From: CALKWS01 sp048594865
GTDB taxonomy: Bacteria > Actinomycetota > Actinomycetes > Actinomycetales > Beutenbergiaceae
Direction: 5' to 3'
Length of the DNA stretch: 7,119 nt
NCBI GenBank assembly: GCA_048594865.1
Contig: JBMDWZ010000102.1
Coordinates: 1 to 7,119, forward strand
Shown: piece by piece, positions 1 through 6,588 of the stretch
Position numbering within the stretch: position 1 is the stretch's first letter
Layout of the letters: the number at the start of each line of letters is the position of its first letter
The notes under the pieces: generated by a model
What the model saw: only the letters and a program-made list of their open reading frames with translations
Database searches by the model: none
What the model was told of the DNA's origin: nothing
Program-made: the position numbers and the translations under genes

Positions 1-3000
1 TGGGTCACCTTGGTGCCGTCCACGAGGTCGAACCGACCGTCGATACCGATCACCCCACCCCACGTGCGCACACCGACGATCGGTCCCAGGCCCATCGCCC
101 GGGCACCTGCGTTGACGATGTCACCATCGGACCCGGAGTTCTGGTTGGCCACCAAAACCACCGGGCCGCGAGGGGCATTCATGGGGTAGCTGCGAACCGA
201 TTCCACGTGCCGCGCGAACGTCCACCCAGCGACCTTCTGAATCAGCCGAGCCAGCACCAACTGGCTGGTGTGCCCGCCACGGTTGTAGCGGACATCGACG
301 ACGATGCCCTCGCGTTTTGTCGCCAAGCGTAGGTCGCGGTGCATCTGCGCCCAGCCCGGGCCCATCATGTCCGGGATGTGCAGATAACCCAGCCGCCCGT
401 TCGAGGCCCCGTGCACGTACTCGCGCCGTGAGCGGACCCAGTCTTGGTAGCGCAGTTGTGCCTCGCTCGCTGCGGGAACGACGACGACGTCACGATCTCC
501 AGCATCTGGGCGCCGCAGGGTGATCTGGATCGGTTTGTCGGCGGCGCCCAACAGTGACGCGTTCGGTCCGTGGGTCGGGTCGACGGCGCGCCCATCGACC
601 GCCACGATCACGTCACCCTCGTGGGCATCGACGCCAGCGGCGCGCAGCGGAGAGCGGGCACCGGGATCACTGGATTCACCGGGCAGGATGCGCTCGATCC
701 GCCACCCATCCGGACCGGACACAAGGTCGGCTCCCAGTAGTCCGACGCGGTGCTTCGCCGCGCCCTCATCGGGCACCGGCATCGCGTAGGCGTGGGAGGA
801 GTTGAGCTCGCCAACGGTCTCCCACAGCAGGTCGACGAAGTCATCGGAGGTGCGGACCTTGGCAACCACTGGGCGCCAGCGTTCCACCACCGCGTCCCAA
901 TCGACGCCGTCCATATCCGCCCGCCAGAAGTGATCGCGCATGATTCGGGCGTTCTCATCGAACATCTGGTGCCACTCGGCTTGTGGATCGATCTCAAACC
1001 GCAGTCTGCTGGGATCGATGGTGACCTTGCGATCGTCATCCTTGCCGGGCTTACTCCCGCTCGGTTGTGCGTGCATCGATTCCTTGTGGCGCACCACGAT
1101 TTGTTTACCGTCGCCAGATACCGCATAGGACGTCACCGCATCGGCCACCGTGGAGAGCTTGCGCCTATCGAAGGACCAGAACTCCAGGGTGTCGCTGGCT
1201 GGCTCACCTGCGACTCCCGCCCGGCGGCCGCCGGTGGTGCCGGCTTCGCCAGCCTTCTTCACCCACAGCACCCCGTCTGCGGTGGTGCGAAGGGCGCGGT
1301 AGTCACCCGAGAGCACCGGGAACGCAGTGATTCGCTCCTCGGCGCCATCGACGTCGAGGTCTGGGCTCGCCGGGGGACCGTCACCCGACTCCTCGCCGCT
1401 CGGGGATCCGGAGCTGATCGGCCAGCCTTGCGCACTGGGCCCAAAGGGTGCGGGTTCGGTGGCCGATAGTGGGATCAACCAGGGCCGGGTGACACCGGAG
1501 AAAAACACCGCGAACTCGTGGCCGTCATAGCTCGGGTCGAAGGTGCGGTCCGAGAGGAACACCAGGTGCTTGCCGTCTGCGGTGAACGCCGGGTCGGAGT
1601 CGTTGACCTTGCCTGACGTGAAGGCCACTGGCTCACCGACGTCCCTTGAGTCGGCGTTGCCCAGGTCGGCCACCATGATTTGGTGCAGGCTCCCGGTGTC
1701 ACCGGTGGGCTGGCTCCACGCCAGGTACCTGCCGTCGGGGGAGAAGACGGGGGTCTTGGCTTCGCCGTTGGGTGAATGACCCAGGTCCACTATCGAACCG
1801 TCGGCGATGCTCACCAGCCGGATCGCGCCGTCGTGGCTGATGGTGGCGATCCGCTGCCCGGTGGGGTCGGAGGCCAGGCTGAGAACCCGGCCCAGTTCTC
1901 CAGCGGCGAGGTGCCGAGGCTCCTCATCGCCTGCGATGGGGTGGACCTGCAGTGCGTCGTCGCCGCGGGCGTCGGTAACGAATACGGCCGATCCGGTGTC
2001 ACCGAGGAAGGTTGCTTCGCGGACCCGAACGCCGGAGTCAGCGGCCAAGGCGCGGGCCGGGCCGTCCCGGTGGGCGAGCCAGAACGCGTTGCCGCGCCAG
2101 GTGACCAGGCTGGCGTCACCGTTGTGGTCGGGGTTGACCGCCTCCACATTCTTCTTCGGATCGGCGGGGCGCGGCTTGAGGCCGGTACCAGGTAGCTCGA
2201 TCTGGATTTCGCGGGGGTGCGCATCGAGGTGGTCCAAGATCCACAAGGACCCACGGCTGTGCCAGACGATTCGGGTTCCGTCGCTGGCTGCGTCGCGCAC
2301 GTAGCCCTGCTCCGGGGTGCGGTGCGTGAGACGTGTCGGTTCGCCGGTTGTGGGGTCGGCCCAGGCCCACAGGTCCGCCTGCTCGTGGGTGTTGTCGGGG
2401 AAAGTGGCGGCGCGGTCGGAGACGAACACCAGGCTCCCATCGACCCACATGGGGTCGACCAGGCCGGCGGTCTCATCGGTCAAAAGTTGGGTCCAGGAAC
2501 CGTCTTGATCGGAGTCCAGCCACAGCTTTGGTGCGGTTCCGCCGCGATAGCGCTTCCAGTGTGCTGGTGGCCGGCTGCCGAGGGTGGAGACGGTGACTCC
2601 ATGGTCGGGGTGCACCGCGACACCCGAGGCACTGCCCCACGGCATCCGCTCGGTGGCGCCGTCGGGCGACAGTGCCCGGACACCCTGATCGGCTGCGTGG
2701 CGCTCACCGGCGTTGGAGGCCACCAGGATCCGACCATCGGAGGTCCACCCGAGCACCTTTGACTTGGTGGCGCCCCAGTAGGTCAGCCGACGGTTGGTGC
2801 CCGCGGCAATGTCCACGAGCATCACCTCGGGGTGCCCATCGCGATGTGAGATGTAGGCGATGCGCTCACCGGTGGGGCACAGGCGGGGATTGGCCGCCGG
2901 AGCGTTGTCGGATGTCACCCGCCATGCCCGACCGCCGGTGACCGGAGCGAGCCATACGTCGTCGTCGGCGACGAAGGTCAATAGATCGTTTCGAATGTCT

Positions 3001-3023
3001 GGGTACCGTAAATAGGAAGTCAC
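1..3023 (-). CDS. tri: Tricorn-type protease, S41 family (C-terminus beyond window)
   Basis: Large cytosolic serine protease that cuts oligopeptides from proteasomes or other proteases into small peptides. The frame is open for 1007 codons and leaves the window before its stop. The order matches tricorn: WD40-like propeller repeats over about residues 30-670 (blades with DGRYLAWS, ADGKHLVFLSDR), a helical C1 segment, a PDZ domain near 757-855, then the C2 catalytic domain. Catalytic Ser743-His744 lie in NSSHAYAMP and nucleophile Ser965, followed by an Asp, lies in GSDGD. These are almost the numbers of the Thermoplasma enzyme (Ser745, His746, Ser965). The catalytic Glu (1023 there) is outside the window. 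DVRYNRGGH (910-918) and TWGG (987-990) are further S41-like landmarks. The start is GTG at 3023: an in-frame TGA lies two codons upstream, so no earlier start exists. No signal peptide is seen. A Gly/Ser/Pro-rich loop at 527-564 looks like a lineage insertion. Confidence 0.95.
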   Translation of the reverse strand, partial: MTSYLRYPDIRNDLLTFVADDDVWLAPVTGGRAWRVTSDNAPAANPRLCPTGERIAYISHRDGHPEVMLVDIAAGTNRRLTYWGATKSKVLGWTSDGRILVASNAGERHAADQGVRALSPDGATERMPWGSASGVAVHPDHGVTVSTLGSRPPAHWKRYRGGTAPKLWLDSDQDGSWTQLLTDETAGLVDPMWVDGSLVFVSDRAATFPDNTHEQADLWAWADPTTGEPTRLTHRTPEQGYVRDAASDGTRIVWHSRGSLWILDHLDAHPREIQIELPGTGLKPRPADPKKNVEAVNPDHNGDASLVTWRGNAFWLAHRDGPARALAADSGVRVREATFLGDTGSAVFVTDARGDDALQVHPIAGDEEPRHLAAGELGRVLSLASDPTGQRIATISHDGAIRLVSIADGSIVDLGHSPNGEAKTPVFSPDGRYLAWSQPTGDTGSLHQIMVADLGNADSRDVGEPVAFTSGKVNDSDPAFTADGKHLVFLSDRTFDPSYDGHEFAVFFSGVTRPWLIPLSATEPAPFGPSAQGWPISSGSPSGEESGDGPPASPDLDVDGAEERITAFPVLSGDYRALRTTADGVLWVKKAGEAGTTGGRRAGVAGEPASDTLEFWSFDRRKLSTVADAVTSYAVSGDGKQIVVRHKESMHAQPSGSKPGKDDDRKVTIDPSRLRFEIDPQAEWHQMFDENARIMRDHFWRADMDGVDWDAVVERWRPVVAKVRTSDDFVDLLWETVGELNSSHAYAMPVPDEGAAKHRVGLLGADLVSGPDGWRIERILPGESSDPGARSPLRAAGVDAHEGDVIVAVDGRAVDPTHGPNASLLGAADKPIQITLRRPDAGDRDVVVVPAASEAQLRYQDWVRSRREYVHGASNGRLGYLHIPDMMGPGWAQMHRDLRLATKREGIVVDVRYNRGGHTSQLVLARLIQKVAGWTFARHVESVRSYPMNAPRGPVVLVANQNSGSDGDIVNAGARAMGLGPIVGVRTWGGVIGIDGRFDLVDGTKVT

Positions 3024-3029
3024 CGATCA

Positions 3030-3035
3030 ACCGTA
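3030..3035 (-). promoter_or_regulatory. Candidate -10 element of a leaderless tricorn transcript
   Basis: On the minus strand the hexamer TACGGT (fits TANNNT) ends exactly six bases before the GTG start at 3023, so transcription would begin at or next to the start codon. No TTGACA-like -35 is visible at the usual spacing. The nearest purine-rich stretch (GCGAGG) lies upstream of this hexamer, so it would not be in the transcript. This is inferred from spacing only. Confidence 0.5.
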
Positions 3036-3134
3036 ACCTCGCTGCGCCCCGCGGACGCTCACGCTCACGGCTGGCGAAACAGACCCGGGGCGGATTCAGG
3101 GTGATCCCCGATGTTCTGGGGCCGTAAGTCCGGG

Positions 3135-3140
3135 GACAAT
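3135..3140 (+). promoter_or_regulatory. Candidate -10 element for yccF
   Basis: GACAAT keeps the A at position 2 and T at position 6 of the -10 consensus and ends six bases before the ATG at 3147. It overlaps a GGGGA stretch that could instead act as a weak Shine-Dalgarno site in a longer leader, so the leaderless reading is less secure here than for tricorn. The region between the two divergent genes is only 123 bases long. It also holds two tandem copies of ACGCTC (3055-3066) of no clear meaning. Confidence 0.3.
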
Positions 3141-3146
3141 GGAACT

Positions 3147-3563
3147 ATGCGCAGTGTTTTGAATGTTTTGCTTAATGTCCTGTGGCTCATCCTCGCTGGG
3201 ATTCCTCTGGGGCTTGCCTACATCCTTGCCGGAATCATCTGCTGCATCCTCATCGTCACGATCCCCTGGGGGATCGCCTCGTTCCGGATCGCGAACTACG
3301 TGTTCTGGCCGTTCGGCCGAACGGTCATCGAGCGTCCCGACGCCGGGCTCGGCTCGGCGCTCGGCAATGTCATCTGGATCATCGTGGCCGGGATCTGGTT
3401 GACGATCGGGCACATCATTTCCGCTGTGGCGTTGATGATCACGATCATCGGAATCCCGCTGGCGATCGCCGAATTCAAAATCATCCCAGTGACGTTGGCC
3501 CCCTTGGGTAAACAGATCGTTCCCTCTCGCGCACCATTCACGACCGTTGGGGTGCGGGTCTAG
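3147..3563 (+). CDS. yccF: YccF family inner-membrane protein (DUF307)
   Basis: 138-residue hydrophobic protein of the YccF family, integral to the cytoplasmic membrane; no biochemical role is established for the family. Two homologous halves are visible: residues 10-58 (NVLWLILAGIPLGLAYILAG then WPFGR) and 74-124 (NVIWIIVAGIWLTIGHIISA then APLGK). Each carries hydrophobic helices followed by an amphipathic stretch with Pro and charged residues. Length is close to the E. coli protein (about 148). An ATG twelve codons upstream (3111) is in frame, but the extra residues (MFWGRKSGDNGT) are hydrophilic and do not resemble the family N-terminus, which begins directly at M-R-x-V-L-N; 3147 is therefore preferred. 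It is transcribed divergently from tricorn. The next gene starts 46 bases after its stop, so the two could share a transcript. Confidence 0.88.
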   Translation: MRSVLNVLLNVLWLILAGIPLGLAYILAGIICCILIVTIPWGIASFRIANYVFWPFGRTVIERPDAGLGSALGNVIWIIVAGIWLTIGHIISAVALMITIIGIPLAIAEFKIIPVTLAPLGKQIVPSRAPFTTVGVRV

Positions 3564-3595
3564 ATAATCCGTGGCGACCGGGCGCATCGGCGCAT

Positions 3596-3601
3596 TAGCC
3601 T
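3596..3601 (+). promoter_or_regulatory. Candidate -10 element for the acetyltransferase-methyltransferase gene
   Basis: TAGCCT (fits TANNNT) ends eight bases before the ATG at 3610, and no Shine-Dalgarno sequence separates them. If used, it would give this gene its own nearly leaderless transcript independent of yccF. A second -10-like hexamer, GATAAT at 3563-3568, overlaps the yccF stop and could drive a transcript with a short leader. The two cannot be separated by eye. Confidence 0.3.
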
Positions 3602-3609
3602 CACCGTTG

Positions 3610-4944
3610 ATGCGAATCCGCCGATACACACCTGCCGATGAACCCTCCTGGCTGCGCTGCCGTGCGCTGAGCTTCCTGGATACCGAGTACTTCGACGACG
3701 TGAAGCAGACCAAGACGACGTTCGATGAGGGCATCGAGTTGGTCGCCGTCGTCGACCGGCCCGATTCGCTCACCACCCCGGACCACGAGCAGGTAATCGG
3801 CGTCATCGACGTGGAGTTGTGGAAGGACGACGACGGAACCTCCTTGGCCACGATCGACACCATCGCCGTGCACCCCGACCACCGGCGCAGCGGGGCCGCC
3901 GATGCGCTCCTGGGGGCGGCGTTGGCCCAGCTCCCCGAGCACGTCGCGACGCTCGATGCCTGGACCCGCGATGATGAGGCCGCCAACGGCTGGTACGTGC
4001 GCAACGGGTTTCACGTGAGCGATGAGTACCTGCACGTGTACGCCGACGCTGAGGAGGCGCAGGGTTTCACCAGTCCAGAGAAGCTCAGTCGGCCGGTGAA
4101 AGCCTTCTGTCACGCCAAGCTTTCCGATGAGGCCGAGCTGCGCAATGAGTACGCCCGAGTGCATCGCTGCAAGCAGTATGTGCGCCCCGTGCAGATTCCG
4201 TTGTGGACCGAGGATGAGCTCGCGGTGTCCACCTATGACGAGGAGAACGGCGAACGCGATGACCTGCAGTTCATTGCCGGCGTCGCTGAGCGACTGGGTG
4301 CCGAGCGCGTGACGGACCTGGGCTGCGGAACCGGGCTGCTCGCCATCGACCTCGCCGCCCGTGGCCACCGCACCACCGGAATCGACCCGGGCAAGGCGAT
4401 CCTCGACGTCGCCCGTTCCCTTCCGGGATCCGAGCCAGTCACCTGGATCCACGGTACTGCCGAGGACCTGCCCGATAACGATGCGGACCTGGTGGTGATG
4501 AGCGCCCACGTGGCGAACTATTTTCTTCCCGATTCGCTGTGGCGCCAGACTTTGGCGGACATCGCACGCACGCTGCGCCCCGGCGGGCACCTGCTCTTCG
4601 ATGCCTGGAATCCCGCGGCGCGCGTGTGGGAGAAGTGGACGCGGGCAAACACCGAGCAGCGCCTGGAGGATCAAGATGGGCAGCCGGTGGTGACGTACTC
4701 CGACGTGGTCGCGGTGCATGAGGCAAGCGACGGCGATGCGCTGGAAACCCACGCCAGCCGCACCTACGTGGGCGAGGAGTTGAAGTCCCACGCCCAGGAA
4801 ACGCTGCACCACCGGACGCTGGCAAAGCTCACCGAAACGCTGGCCGATGCGGGGTTTTCCATCACCGAGCAGTGGGGCGGTTTTGATGCGCGCGAGGTGC
4901 AGGAGCGCAGCGTGCAGTTCGTCATCCTGGCCAAGCTCGGCTAA
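3610..4944 (+). CDS. GNAT N-acetyltransferase fused to class I SAM-dependent methyltransferase
   Basis: 444-residue two-domain protein, predicted cytosolic. Residues 1-145 form a GNAT acetyl-CoA-dependent acetyltransferase: IDTIAVHPDHRRSGAAD (about 82-98) is motif A with the R-x-x-G-x-A pyrophosphate loop, and WYVRNGF (128-134) is the typical motif B end. Residues 145-195 match the tail seen on GNAT relatives, ending in RVHRCKQYVRPV. From about 198 a Rossmann methyltransferase follows: TDLGCGTG (235-242) is SAM motif I, the Asp in GIDPGK (259) should bind the ribose, then VVMSAHVANYFL and RPGGHLLFDAWNP. Both cofactor sites look intact. Substrates are unknown; small-molecule or antibiotic modification is possible but unsupported. 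GTG at 3571 is an alternative start adding 13 residues; ATG 3610 is chosen because the GNAT strand begins MRIRRYTPADE and the extra residues look non-homologous. Confidence 0.88.
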   Translation: MRIRRYTPADEPSWLRCRALSFLDTEYFDDVKQTKTTFDEGIELVAVVDRPDSLTTPDHEQVIGVIDVELWKDDDGTSLATIDTIAVHPDHRRSGAADALLGAALAQLPEHVATLDAWTRDDEAANGWYVRNGFHVSDEYLHVYADAEEAQGFTSPEKLSRPVKAFCHAKLSDEAELRNEYARVHRCKQYVRPVQIPLWTEDELAVSTYDEENGERDDLQFIAGVAERLGAERVTDLGCGTGLLAIDLAARGHRTTGIDPGKAILDVARSLPGSEPVTWIHGTAEDLPDNDADLVVMSAHVANYFLPDSLWRQTLADIARTLRPGGHLLFDAWNPAARVWEKWTRANTEQRLEDQDGQPVVTYSDVVAVHEASDGDALETHASRTYVGEELKSHAQETLHHRTLAKLTETLADAGFSITEQWGGFDAREVQERSVQFVILAKLG

Positions 4945-4977
4945 GGGAGCGCCCTCACCATCCAGTGCAGGGACTGG
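4944..4977. terminator. Weak candidate bidirectional terminator hairpins
   Basis: Between the convergent stops at 4944 and 4990 there are two small inverted repeats: AGGG-4 nt-CCCT (4944-4955) and CCAGT-6 nt-ACTGG (4962-4977). Neither is followed by a T-run on either strand. They are short enough to occur by chance, so this is only a position where a terminator is expected and some dyad symmetry is present. Confidence 0.2.
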
Positions 4978-4989
4978 CCCCGTAGCGTG

Positions 4990-5406
4990 CTACTTCAGGA
5001 TCGGCACCTGGAAGGGGTAGGTGTAGATCTCGTTGCGGCTGGCGCGCATGGCCCCGAGGATCGAGAAGATGATCTGGGCGACCACGGCGACCCCCATCAG
5101 CAGGAACCCAAACGGGAGCAGGATGATCGTGAAGACCATGATCCAGCCGACGATGACCGCGATCCATAGCGAGATGTGAAAGTTGAAGGCCGTGGCAGAG
5201 GCGTTGCGCACCAGCTGAGACTTCTCGCGGAAGAAGATCCAAATGAGTAGTGGTCCGAGGAAGCTCAAGAACCCAACGCTGACCACCATGGCGATCACCG
5301 GTGACAAGTGCGCCAGGATCGCCCACGTCCGGTCGTCGCCGGAGGCGGTTGGGTCCACGGGGCGGCCGGAACCCGTGGGGCCGCCTGGAGGTTGCTGATA
5401 ACTCAT
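4990..5406 (-). CDS. DUF4870 domain membrane protein
   Basis: 138-residue membrane protein matching the DUF4870 (Tic20-like) pattern; function unknown. Residues 1-25 are a Pro/Gly/Ser-rich cytosolic tail (MSYQQPPGGP). A first helical region follows, TWAILAHLSPVIAMVVSVGF through FLSFLGPLLIWIFF (about 27-59), with the family's typical His in AHLSP (33). The charged REKSQLV loop (60-66) and NASATAFNFHISL follow, then two further helices (about 78-97 and 98-118). The C-terminal NEIYTYPFQVPILK is also typical of the family. Length and layout are those of a complete member. The ATG at 5406 is the first in-frame start consistent with the Gln/Pro-rich N-terminus. The gene is convergent with the fusion gene and divergent from the ABM gene, so it is probably transcribed alone. 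Confidence 0.85.
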   Translation of the reverse strand: MSYQQPPGGPTGSGRPVDPTASGDDRTWAILAHLSPVIAMVVSVGFLSFLGPLLIWIFFREKSQLVRNASATAFNFHISLWIAVIVGWIMVFTIILLPFGFLLMGVAVVAQIIFSILGAMRASRNEIYTYPFQVPILK

Positions 5407-5413
5407 GCGCCCG

Positions 5414-5419
5414 ATCCTA
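5414..5419 (-). promoter_or_regulatory. Candidate -10 element of a leaderless DUF4870 transcript
   Basis: On the minus strand TAGGAT (fits TANNNT) ends seven bases before the ATG at 5406. That places the expected transcription start on or just before the start codon. The AGGA inside it would be a poor Shine-Dalgarno match at this distance, and a start-codon-proximal -10 explains the arrangement better. No clear -35 is seen. Confidence 0.5.
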
Positions 5420-5486
5420 GAGCCAAGATGATGGTTGTGCCGTGTGGACCGGTACGAAAGTCAGTGTCCGGCGTCGCGGGCGGTGC

Positions 5487-5495
5487 TGCGATAGT
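5487..5495 (+). promoter_or_regulatory. Candidate extended -10 for the ABM monooxygenase gene
   Basis: TGC followed by GATAGT gives a TGN-extended -10 resembling TATAAT at positions 2, 4 and 6. It lies about 60 bases before the ATG at 5556, leaving a leader that contains the ribosome binding site. An overlapping TAGTTT (5492-5497) is an alternative. No -35 match is evident, so this is a weak call. Confidence 0.25.
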
Positions 5496-5539
5496 TTGCT
5501 GGCGGGACCTGATCACCCACTAGGTCCCCACGAGGCCGC

Positions 5540-5546
5540 AGGAGGT
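5540..5546 (+). promoter_or_regulatory. Strong Shine-Dalgarno site, AGGAGGT
   Basis: Near-perfect anti-16S complement ending nine bases before the ATG at 5556, which fixes that start. It is the only strong ribosome binding site in the window; the other genes have at most weak purine runs. Confidence 0.8.
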
Positions 5547-5555
5547 AGGTAAGAG

Positions 5556-5879
5556 ATGTACGTCATCGTTGTGAAGTTTGCCGTCAAACCTGAACATGTG
5601 GAGTCCTGGCCGCAGCGGGTTGCGGAGTTCACCGCGGCTACCCGCAATGAGCCCGGCAACATCTTCTTTGAGTGGTCCAAATCCTTGGACGATCCAAGCG
5701 AATACGTATTGGTCGAGGCGTTTACCGATGACGGGGCCGGCCCGCACGTGAACTCCGATCACTTCAAGGCCGGCCTGGAAGCCATTCGGCCGGCGTTGTC
5801 TGCCACCCCAAAGATCATCAGCCGTCAGGTCGACGGCGATGGTTGGGAAGCCATGGGCGAGCTGCAGATCGAGGACTGA
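5556..5879 (+). CDS. ABM-domain protein, putative quinol monooxygenase (YgiN-like)
   Basis: 107-residue single-domain protein with the ferredoxin-like fold of the antibiotic biosynthesis monooxygenase family. Members are usually dimeric, and characterised ones act without metal or flavin on quinols and related aromatics; a few bind haem. The pattern is visible from the start: a first strand MYVIVVKFAVKPEH, a helix ending in TAATRNEPGN, the second and third strands FFEWSKSLDDPSEYVLVEAF, then the family hallmark H-x-x-S-x-H-F (His64, Ser67, His69-Phe70), a helix, and a last strand PKIISRQVD. Length is typical. The substrate cannot be told from sequence. The product should be cytosolic. It is divergent from the DUF4870 gene across 149 bases, and a small membrane protein follows after 34 bases. 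Its strong ribosome binding site suggests efficient translation. Confidence 0.88.
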   Translation: MYVIVVKFAVKPEHVESWPQRVAEFTAATRNEPGNIFFEWSKSLDDPSEYVLVEAFTDDGAGPHVNSDHFKAGLEAIRPALSATPKIISRQVDGDGWEAMGELQIED

Positions 5880-5900
5880 CTCTGCCGTTGAGGGCTGGGG

Positions 5901-5906
5901 TAGCTT
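5901..5906 (+). promoter_or_regulatory. Candidate -10 element for the 77-residue membrane protein gene
   Basis: TAGCTT (fits TANNNT) ends seven bases before the ATG at 5914, with no ribosome binding site between. It lies in the 34-base gap after the ABM stop, so the small gene may have its own leaderless transcript in addition to any read-through. Confidence 0.45.
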
Positions 5907-5913
5907 TCCTAGT

Positions 5914-6147
5914 ATGAATCCGCTCGCGTTGTTCGTCGGACTAGCAATGCTTGTGGTGGCCGCAGCCATGTTTCTTAATGCTCAACGAGTCAGCAAGTTT
6001 TTGCGAAGTGTCCAGGATAGAGGGCTCCAGCCCAAATTTGAGGAGAAGGCCACGACTACAGCAGCGCGCGGCGTTGCTGTGTTGGCTTTCTGTGCAGGCT
6101 TGTTGTGCATCTTTATGGCTTTTTCTGACCCGCAGAACTGGTGGTAA
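5914..6147 (+). CDS. Small two-helix membrane protein, unknown function
   Basis: 77-residue protein that I do not recognise. Two hydrophobic helices are clear: residues 4-22 (ALFVGLAMLVVAAAMF) and about 52-70 (RGVAVLAFCAGLLCIFMAF). They are joined by a basic, polar loop with RVSKFLRSVQDRG and KFEEKATT, and the protein ends in an aromatic DPQNWW tail. The layout is a membrane hairpin, probably with the loop in the cytosol by the positive-inside rule. The frame stays open upstream into the ABM gene, but the upstream residues are an out-of-frame reading of that gene; ATG 5914 gives a hydrophobic N-terminus and has a -10-like hexamer correctly spaced. Codon use (AGA, ACA, ACT, TCT, TTT) is noticeably less G/C-biased than in the larger genes. 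Confidence 0.65.
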   Translation: MNPLALFVGLAMLVVAAAMFLNAQRVSKFLRSVQDRGLQPKFEEKATTTAARGVAVLAFCAGLLCIFMAFSDPQNWW

Positions 6148-6266
6148 CGCAATCGGAGCTGATCTCGCCGCCAACTGTCAGGCGCTAGGTATGAGATGGG
6201 TCATTTCCAACGAGGCAGCCGTACGGTTCGAGGTCGGCATCGCCCATACGCCTGTAATTTCCTTTG

Positions 6267-6494
6267 TTAGGGGGCCTCTCCTGCGCCATCCGCAGATGCC
6301 TTGTCAGACGATGACCGACCCTCTGCGATACCGAGAAAAGCCACTCCTGCGCTGAGAAACATGCCCGGTACGAAGAAGCACCACCACAGCGTCGAGTTCG
6401 TCAGTACGAGCAATATTGAACCTGTGATCACCAGTACGGGCGCCAGGATGATCGAGATGAGCCGTGCTACTCGAAACCACTGAGTGCTGCGCAT
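6267..6494 (-). CDS. Small two-helix membrane protein, unknown function
   Basis: 75-residue protein that I do not recognise. It starts MRSTQWFRVARL, a basic amphipathic segment. Two helices follow, about residues 11-31 (LISIILAPVLVITGSILLVL) and 37-57 (LWWCFFVPGMFLSAGVAFLG), and then a hydrophilic Ser/Ala/Gly-rich C-terminal tail (EGRSSSDKASADGAGEAP). This suggests a membrane hairpin with both ends in the cytosol. The frame is open for a further 60 codons upstream to an ATG at 6674, but that extension overlaps a different, more coding-like frame and has no homologous look, so the ATG at 6494 is preferred. It is convergent with the other small membrane gene, 119 bases apart. Codons such as ATA, ACA, TCA and GTA are more frequent than in the larger genes. 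Confidence 0.55.
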   Translation of the reverse strand: MRSTQWFRVARLISIILAPVLVITGSILLVLTNSTLWWCFFVPGMFLSAGVAFLGIAEGRSSSDKASADGAGEAP

Positions 6495-6500
6495 CCAGCC

Positions 6501-6506
6501 ATGATG
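6501..6506 (-). promoter_or_regulatory. Weak candidate -10 for the 75-residue membrane protein gene
   Basis: CATCAT on the minus strand keeps only the A at position 2 and T at position 6, but it ends exactly six bases before the ATG at 6494, the same spacing as at the tricorn and 6813 genes. There is no ribosome binding site. This mildly supports the 6494 start. Confidence 0.2.
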
Positions 6507-6588
6507 TCGAAGCGTCCAAGTAGCCGCAAACCAGCGTTCGAGGGTGGCGGAAAGTCGAGACTCGCCACCGGTCAATGTAGTTAGCGCT

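Noticed and set aside
750..1469. A 239-codon plus-strand open frame opposite the tricorn gene
   Set aside because: It is the complement of a well-conserved protease with catalytic motifs. Open antisense frames are common opposite G/C-rich genes, and its product has no recognisable domain.
3106..3121. CCCC-8 nt-GGGG inverted repeat upstream of yccF
   Set aside because: A four-base G/C stem is expected by chance in this composition, and it lacks any terminator or operator context.
3111..3146. Upstream ATG extending yccF by 12 residues
   Set aside because: The extra residues do not match the family N-terminus, and the ATG lies upstream of the -10-like hexamer that fits the 3147 start.
3096..4004. 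A 302-codon minus-strand open frame across yccF and the start of the fusion gene
   Set aside because: It is antisense to two well-supported genes, and its product is a low-complexity Asp/Arg/Pro-rich string.
3601..4812. A 403-codon minus-strand open frame opposite the acetyltransferase-methyltransferase gene
   Set aside because: The plus strand encodes clear GNAT and SAM-methyltransferase motifs. The antisense product is rich in Gly, Val and His with no domain pattern, as expected for a complement of a G/C-rich gene.
6190..6355. Plus-strand open frame from an ATG at 6190 overlapping the 75-residue gene
   Set aside because: It has no ribosome binding site or spaced -10, its product is not membrane-like or domain-like, and most of it is antisense to a better-supported small gene.
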